Both the position numbers and the translations under genes were made by a program. From an uncultured Dictyoglomus sp. (lineage in GTDB: Bacteria; Dictyoglomota; Dictyoglomia; Dictyoglomales; Dictyoglomaceae), in the NCBI GenBank assembly GCA_938039765.1, contig CALHTV010000037.1, forward strand, positions 1-11,370: DNA of 11,370 nt. The letters run 5' to 3'. Numbering within the stretch: the stretch's first letter is position 1; every line of letters begins with the position of its first letter. Shown in pieces: positions 7,576 through 11,370 of this stretch. Below the pieces are notes generated by a model. It was not told the DNA's origin and did no database searches. It worked only from the letters and a program-made list of their open reading frames with translations.

Positions 7576-9011
7576 TGCCAAAACTTAAAAGGGAAACAAT
7601 TTACCTTTTAGAAGAATTTAAAGAGTATGTTCCTTACTTGCCTTTAATTGCTGACTTATTAGGGGCTGATCTATATCTTTATCAGCCTATTTTAGATCTA
7701 TCTGCTCTTATTCTAATTACTGAGGCTCATCCTAAAATTGTTCCTCCTCTTGCCTTGAGACAGGAGGTAGGAAAGCTAGTTTTTTTTGAAGATGAGCCTA
7801 ACCTTTTTGAGGTTATGAATACAGGGAGACATAAAGTGATAAGAGGAGATTTGGTGATTGGTGGATTTCCTGTAGAGGAAGAAATTTTTCCAATAAAAAA
7901 GAATAATAATACTATTGGCCTTTTGAAAATTCAAAAAAATTTATTAGTTCACGGTGAGTTTCCCTATAATGCAAGGAGTTATAAAGAGACCTGTCAATGG
8001 CTAGTTAAAAATCTTATTAAATTTAATTTAAATTGGAAGGGATATAATGAACCATTAACAGATGGCGAAGGTATATTAATTCTTGATAAAGACGGAATTA
8101 TACTTTTTGCAAATATGGCAGCGGTAAGGCTTTTTAGAACTATGGGAGAAATGAGCAATATATGGGGCAGGAAAATTAAAGATCCGTTTTTTTATAAATA
8201 TGTAGAAAGTTATCAAGAACTAGGAACTATAAAAGTATATGGAGAAGAAACCTACGAGGAATATAACGAAGAAACACGAAGTTTCTTTAAAAGATTATTT
8301 CCTCTTACTAAAGGGGATAGTAATCTTTGGAGAGTTTTTTATGTAATAAGGGAAACCACAGAACTTAGGCAAAAGGAAAGAGAACTTAAATTTAAATCAG
8401 TTCTTATAAAAGAGATTCACCATAGAGTAAAGAATAATCTCCAGACTATAGCAAGTTTATTGAGAATACAAATGAGAAGACTTGATTCAGAAAGCGCTAA
8501 AATTGCTCTGCAGGAAAGTATAAATCGAATTAACAGTATTGCATATGTGCATGAATCTTTGTCAAAATTTGAAGAGGATAGAGTTGATATAATAGAGGTG
8601 GCTGAGAAACTTCTTAATGCTTTTAAACAAACTTATGAACATCTTCCCTGTACTTTTAAATTTGTTAAAAATAGAAAAAACATTTTTTTATCATCAAAAA
8701 AGGCAATTTCTGTTAGCCTAATAATGAATGAGCTTCTTCAGAATGCTGTTAAACATGGGGTTCATGATGATGGAGAAACAGAAATATCTCTATACATACT
8801 TCAGGAAAATCACGATATAATATTAATAGTGGAGAATACAGGAACTTTAGATCAAAAAGACCCTTTTGATATCTCTTTTTCAAAAAAGAGTTTGGGGTTT
8901 CAGCTTATTCAAATGTTAGTTGAAGAGGTGGAAGGTAAACTTAATATAGATACTAAGACTAATGGTCTAAGTATAAAAATAACTTTTCCTAAAGGGAAGG
9001 AAAATGCTTAA
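7575..9011 (+). CDS. Cytosolic PdtaS-like sensor histidine kinase (HisKA_2 type)
   Basis: A 478-aa kinase without membrane segments or signal peptide. Residues 1-150 resemble the GAF-like N-terminal sensor of PdtaS-type kinases. A PAS-like segment follows around 164-262 (GILILDKDGIILFANMAAVRLF), and then a short coiled linker. The HisKA_2 dimerisation box is EIHHRVKNNLQTIASLL (280-296), with His282 the likely phosphoacceptor. The HATPase domain has an N-box NELLQNAVKHG (385-395), a G1-like VENTG (419-423) where the usual Asp is Asn, and SLGFQLIQMLVEE (439-451). Kinases of this type commonly signal to ANTAR-domain antiterminators, but no response regulator is in the window, so it looks orphan. 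ATG 7575 shares a base with the argR stop (TAATG), and the 3' end overlaps miaB by 8 nt. The signal is unknown. Confidence 0.88.
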   Translation: MPKLKRETIYLLEEFKEYVPYLPLIADLLGADLYLYQPILDLSALILITEAHPKIVPPLALRQEVGKLVFFEDEPNLFEVMNTGRHKVIRGDLVIGGFPVEEEIFPIKKNNNTIGLLKIQKNLLVHGEFPYNARSYKETCQWLVKNLIKFNLNWKGYNEPLTDGEGILILDKDGIILFANMAAVRLFRTMGEMSNIWGRKIKDPFFYKYVESYQELGTIKVYGEETYEEYNEETRSFFKRLFPLTKGDSNLWRVFYVIRETTELRQKERELKFKSVLIKEIHHRVKNNLQTIASLLRIQMRRLDSESAKIALQESINRINSIAYVHESLSKFEEDRVDIIEVAEKLLNAFKQTYEHLPCTFKFVKNRKNIFLSSKKAISVSLIMNELLQNAVKHGVHDDGETEISLYILQENHDIILIVENTGTLDQKDPFDISFSKKSLGFQLIQMLVEEVEGKLNIDTKTNGLSIKITFPKGKENA

Positions 9012-10326
9012 GTACTATATTGTCACATACGGTTGTCAAATGAATAAGTCAGATTCAGAAAAAGTAGCAGGTATTTTAGAAAGGTTGGGATATATCCCCT
9101 CCCAACAAGTGGAGGACGCAGATTTGGTTTTGCTCAACACTTGTTCTGTAAGGGAAAGAGCAGAAGAAAAGGTTTTTGGTAAGCTTGGCGAATTAAAAAA
9201 AATAAAAAAGAAAAATCCTAAAGTATTAATTGGAGTTTTTGGATGTATGGCTCAAAGGATGAAAGAGGAATTAATAGAGAGATTCCCACATGTTGACTTT
9301 GTACTCGGGAGTTATAAGTTTATAAAATTACCTGAAGTTTTAGAGAAAGTTGAGGAAGGAAAAAAGTTAGTAATTGTTGAAGAAGATCCTTATCCTGAGG
9401 ATTTAGATTGGAAATTTGTTAAAAGAGAAAGTAAATTCCAGGCATGGGTTCCTATAATCTATGGTTGTAATAATTTTTGTACCTATTGTATAGTGCCATA
9501 TCTTCGCGGAAAGGAAAAGAGTAGGGATCCTAAAGACATTATTAAAGAGATAGAATTTTTAGCAAGTCAGGGCGTGGTTGAAGTTACTCTCTTGGGACAA
9601 AATGTGGACTCTTATGGTAAAGATCTAGGAAATATAGATTTAGCTGATTTATTAATAGAGATACATAAGATTGAGGGAATTAAGAGAATAAGATTCTTGA
9701 CATCACATCCTCGTGATGTGAGCGATAAATTGATAAATACAGTGGCTCAATACCCAAAGATTTGTGCTCATTGGCATCTCCCCTTGCAGGCAGGTTCTGA
9801 TAGAATATTACAAAAAATGGGTAGAGGTTATTCTTATAAAGAATATAAAGCTTTAATTGATAAAATAAGAAGTAAAATTCCGAAAGCATCTTTTTCTACT
9901 GACATTATTGTAGGCTTTGCTGGAGAAATAGAGGAAGATTTTTTAGCTACAAAAAAAGCTTTAGAGGAAATAAGATTTGATACTGTAAATTTAGCCATAT
10001 ATTCTCCAAGACCTGGCACACCTGCTGCTAAGTTTGAGGATCCAATTCCTTATGAGGTAAAAAAGAAATGGTTTGAGGAATTAGAAAATTTACAAAGGAA
10101 AATAGTATATGATAAAAATCTTTCCATGTTAGGTAAAGAAGAAATAGTACTTGCAGAAGAAGTGAATCCTAAAAATCTAGAAGAGCTTTCTGGAAGGACA
10201 GAAAACTATAGATTAGTATTCTTTAAAGGAGATAAAAGTCTTATTGGAAAATTCTTAAAGATAAAAATAACTGAAGCTAGACTTTGGTCTTTAAAGGGAG
10301 AGATTGTAGGAGAGGCTGAGGTGTAA
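9004..10326 (+). CDS. miaB: MiaB: tRNA-2-methylthio-N6-isopentenyladenosine synthase
   Basis: Radical-SAM methylthiotransferase that converts i6A37 to ms2i6A37 in tRNAs reading UNN codons. At 440 aa it has the standard three domains. The N-terminal UPF0004 domain has auxiliary-cluster cysteines Cys11 (YGCQMNKSDSE), Cys47 (NTCSVRERAEEKVFG) and Cys81 (FGCMAQR). The radical-SAM domain has Cys155, Cys159 and Cys162 (GCNNFCTYCIVPYLRG), followed by LLGQNVDSYG and HLPLQAGSDRILQKMGRGY. A C-terminal TRAM domain ends around GKFLKIKITEARLWSLKGE. The GQNVDSYG block and the full-length match favour MiaB over the related MtaB and RimO. ATG 9004 follows AAGGGAAGG and overlaps the kinase gene by 8 nt. Adjacency to mutS is a common bacterial arrangement. 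Confidence 0.95.
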   Translation: MLKYYIVTYGCQMNKSDSEKVAGILERLGYIPSQQVEDADLVLLNTCSVRERAEEKVFGKLGELKKIKKKNPKVLIGVFGCMAQRMKEELIERFPHVDFVLGSYKFIKLPEVLEKVEEGKKLVIVEEDPYPEDLDWKFVKRESKFQAWVPIIYGCNNFCTYCIVPYLRGKEKSRDPKDIIKEIEFLASQGVVEVTLLGQNVDSYGKDLGNIDLADLLIEIHKIEGIKRIRFLTSHPRDVSDKLINTVAQYPKICAHWHLPLQAGSDRILQKMGRGYSYKEYKALIDKIRSKIPKASFSTDIIVGFAGEIEEDFLATKKALEEIRFDTVNLAIYSPRPGTPAAKFEDPIPYEVKKKWFEELENLQRKIVYDKNLSMLGKEEIVLAEEVNPKNLEELSGRTENYRLVFFKGDKSLIGKFLKIKITEARLWSLKGEIVGEAEV

Positions 10327-10327
10327 T

Positions 10328-11370
10328 ATGGAAAATATGACTCCTCTCTATCGACAATACAAATCTATTAAAGATCAGTTTTCTGACGCCATCTTACTTT
10401 TTAGACTTGGAGATTTTTATGAGGCTTTTGAGGAAGATGCTAAAGTTATCTCTCAAGAGCTAGATATTGTTTTAACATCTAAAGAAATTGGGAAAGGTAA
10501 AAGAATTCCTATGGCAGGAGTTCCCTATCATGCTCTTGATAGTTATCTTTCAAAGTTGGTGCAAAAGAAATATAAGGTTGCAATTTGTGAACAAGTAGAA
10601 GATCCTGCGTTAGCTAAAGGGCTTGTAAGAAGAGAGGTAGTAAGGGTAATCACTCCGGGAACCTTAGTAGAAGATACTTTACTTGAGGATAGGAATAACA
10701 ACTTTTTAGCTTCCATATATGCTTTGAGTAAGGATTATATATCTATTGCAACAGTTGATGTTTCAACAGGGGAATTTTTTGCTACCGAATGGCAAGGGAA
10801 AGAAGCTGAAGAGATTATTTACTCTGAGCTTGTAAGGCTTAAGCCTAAAGAGATAATTTTAGTTTTTTCTCTGAAAGATTTATTCTCTGATATGATAAGT
10901 AATTTAAAGCGTGAGATAGATCCTAAAATAACTCTTCTTGAAGATAGTTATTTTGATTCTTCGGAATATCTTATTGAGTATTCTGAGCCGAAAGAGAAAT
11001 ACCCCTTGGCTAATAAATCTATAAATGGCATTCTTAATTACATAAGAGAAGTAATGTTTACTATTCCTACCCATATAGAAAGAGTAACTTTTTATCAACC
11101 CCAACAATATCTAATATTAGATAGCACAGCAATAAAGCACTTGGAATTACTTGAAACAGTAAGAGAAGGCCAGAGAAGAGGAAGTCTAATTTGGGTTTTG
11201 GACAAAACACTAACATCTATGGGTTCAAGGCTCCTTAAAAGGTGGCTTTTACAGCCTCTTATGAATGTTTCTGCTATAAAAAAGAGACAAGAAGCCATCA
11301 GAGAATTCTTAGATAAGGAAATATGGCAAAGGGAAATAGAGGAAATATTAAAGGAAATGCCGGATTTAGA
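10328..11370 (+). CDS. mutS: MutS mismatch recognition ATPase (N-terminal part, cut by window edge)
   Basis: The frame opens at ATG 10328 and stays open to the window end, 347 complete codons. It encodes the start of DNA mismatch-repair protein MutS. Domain I contains LLFRLGDFYEAFEEDA (residues 23-38), with the mismatch-wedging Phe30-x-Glu32. KRIPMAGVPYHALDSYLSKLV, KVAICEQVEDP and VRVITPGTLVED follow. The connector domain includes TVDVSTGEFFATEW. The core begins with LILDSTAIKHLELLETVREGQRRGSLIWVLDKTLTSMGSRLLKRWLLQPL. The ATPase domain lies beyond the edge. GAGGTG (10318-10323) is the RBS, and only 1 nt separates the ATG from the miaB stop, so the two are translated from one message. A second ATG three codons in is possible but worse spaced. 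Confidence 0.96.
   Translation, partial: MENMTPLYRQYKSIKDQFSDAILLFRLGDFYEAFEEDAKVISQELDIVLTSKEIGKGKRIPMAGVPYHALDSYLSKLVQKKYKVAICEQVEDPALAKGLVRREVVRVITPGTLVEDTLLEDRNNNFLASIYALSKDYISIATVDVSTGEFFATEWQGKEAEEIIYSELVRLKPKEIILVFSLKDLFSDMISNLKREIDPKITLLEDSYFDSSEYLIEYSEPKEKYPLANKSINGILNYIREVMFTIPTHIERVTFYQPQQYLILDSTAIKHLELLETVREGQRRGSLIWVLDKTLTSMGSRLLKRWLLQPLMNVSAIKKRQEAIREFLDKEIWQREIEEILKEMPDL

Overview
The window is AT-rich, mostly coding and tightly packed. It reads like the chromosome of a thermophilic anaerobic bacterium. The clues are an NfnAB-type electron-bifurcating oxidoreductase, heavy use of AGA/ATA codons, a tRNA that is about 60% GC inside AT-rich DNA with an all-G/C acceptor stem, and Lys/Glu/Ile-rich proteins. 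The combination resembles Dictyoglomus. That placement is inferred from gene content and composition, with no database comparison.

Layout: (1) Positions 1-179 hold the 3' end of an unrecognised gene. (2) A promoter near 199-228 drives nfnA-nfnB and a small CsoR/CstR-family repressor. All three appear to start with TTG, and the genes overlap or nearly abut. (3) A strong promoter (TTGACT-18-TATAAT) serves tRNA-Arg(ACG). No terminator follows the tRNA, so the transcript probably runs into a DUF4388 protein gene, which overlaps by ATGA with a COG2509-type FAD dehydrogenase. (4) A YtcJ-like amidohydrolase lies on the minus strand, and its 3' end overlaps the FAD dehydrogenase gene by 18 bp. (5) A 115-bp divergent region carries promoters for both directions and an AT-rich inverted repeat. 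(6) A packed plus-strand operon follows: perR, argR, a PdtaS-like cytosolic histidine kinase, miaB and mutS, the last cut by the window edge.

How the genes may work together: NfnAB balances NADH, NADPH and ferredoxin. Its downstream repressor has the two sensing cysteines but lacks the copper-ligand histidine, which points to a thiol/persulfide sensor and could link it to sulfur or redox state. The DUF4388/FAD pair is a translationally coupled unit of unknown role. The perR-argR-kinase-miaB-mutS operon combines peroxide sensing, arginine sensing and an orphan kinase with tRNA modification and mismatch repair. No mobile element, CRISPR array or obvious defence locus is visible. The least described parts are the DUF4388/FAD pair, the His-less CsoR-like repressor next to nfnAB, and the orphan kinase.
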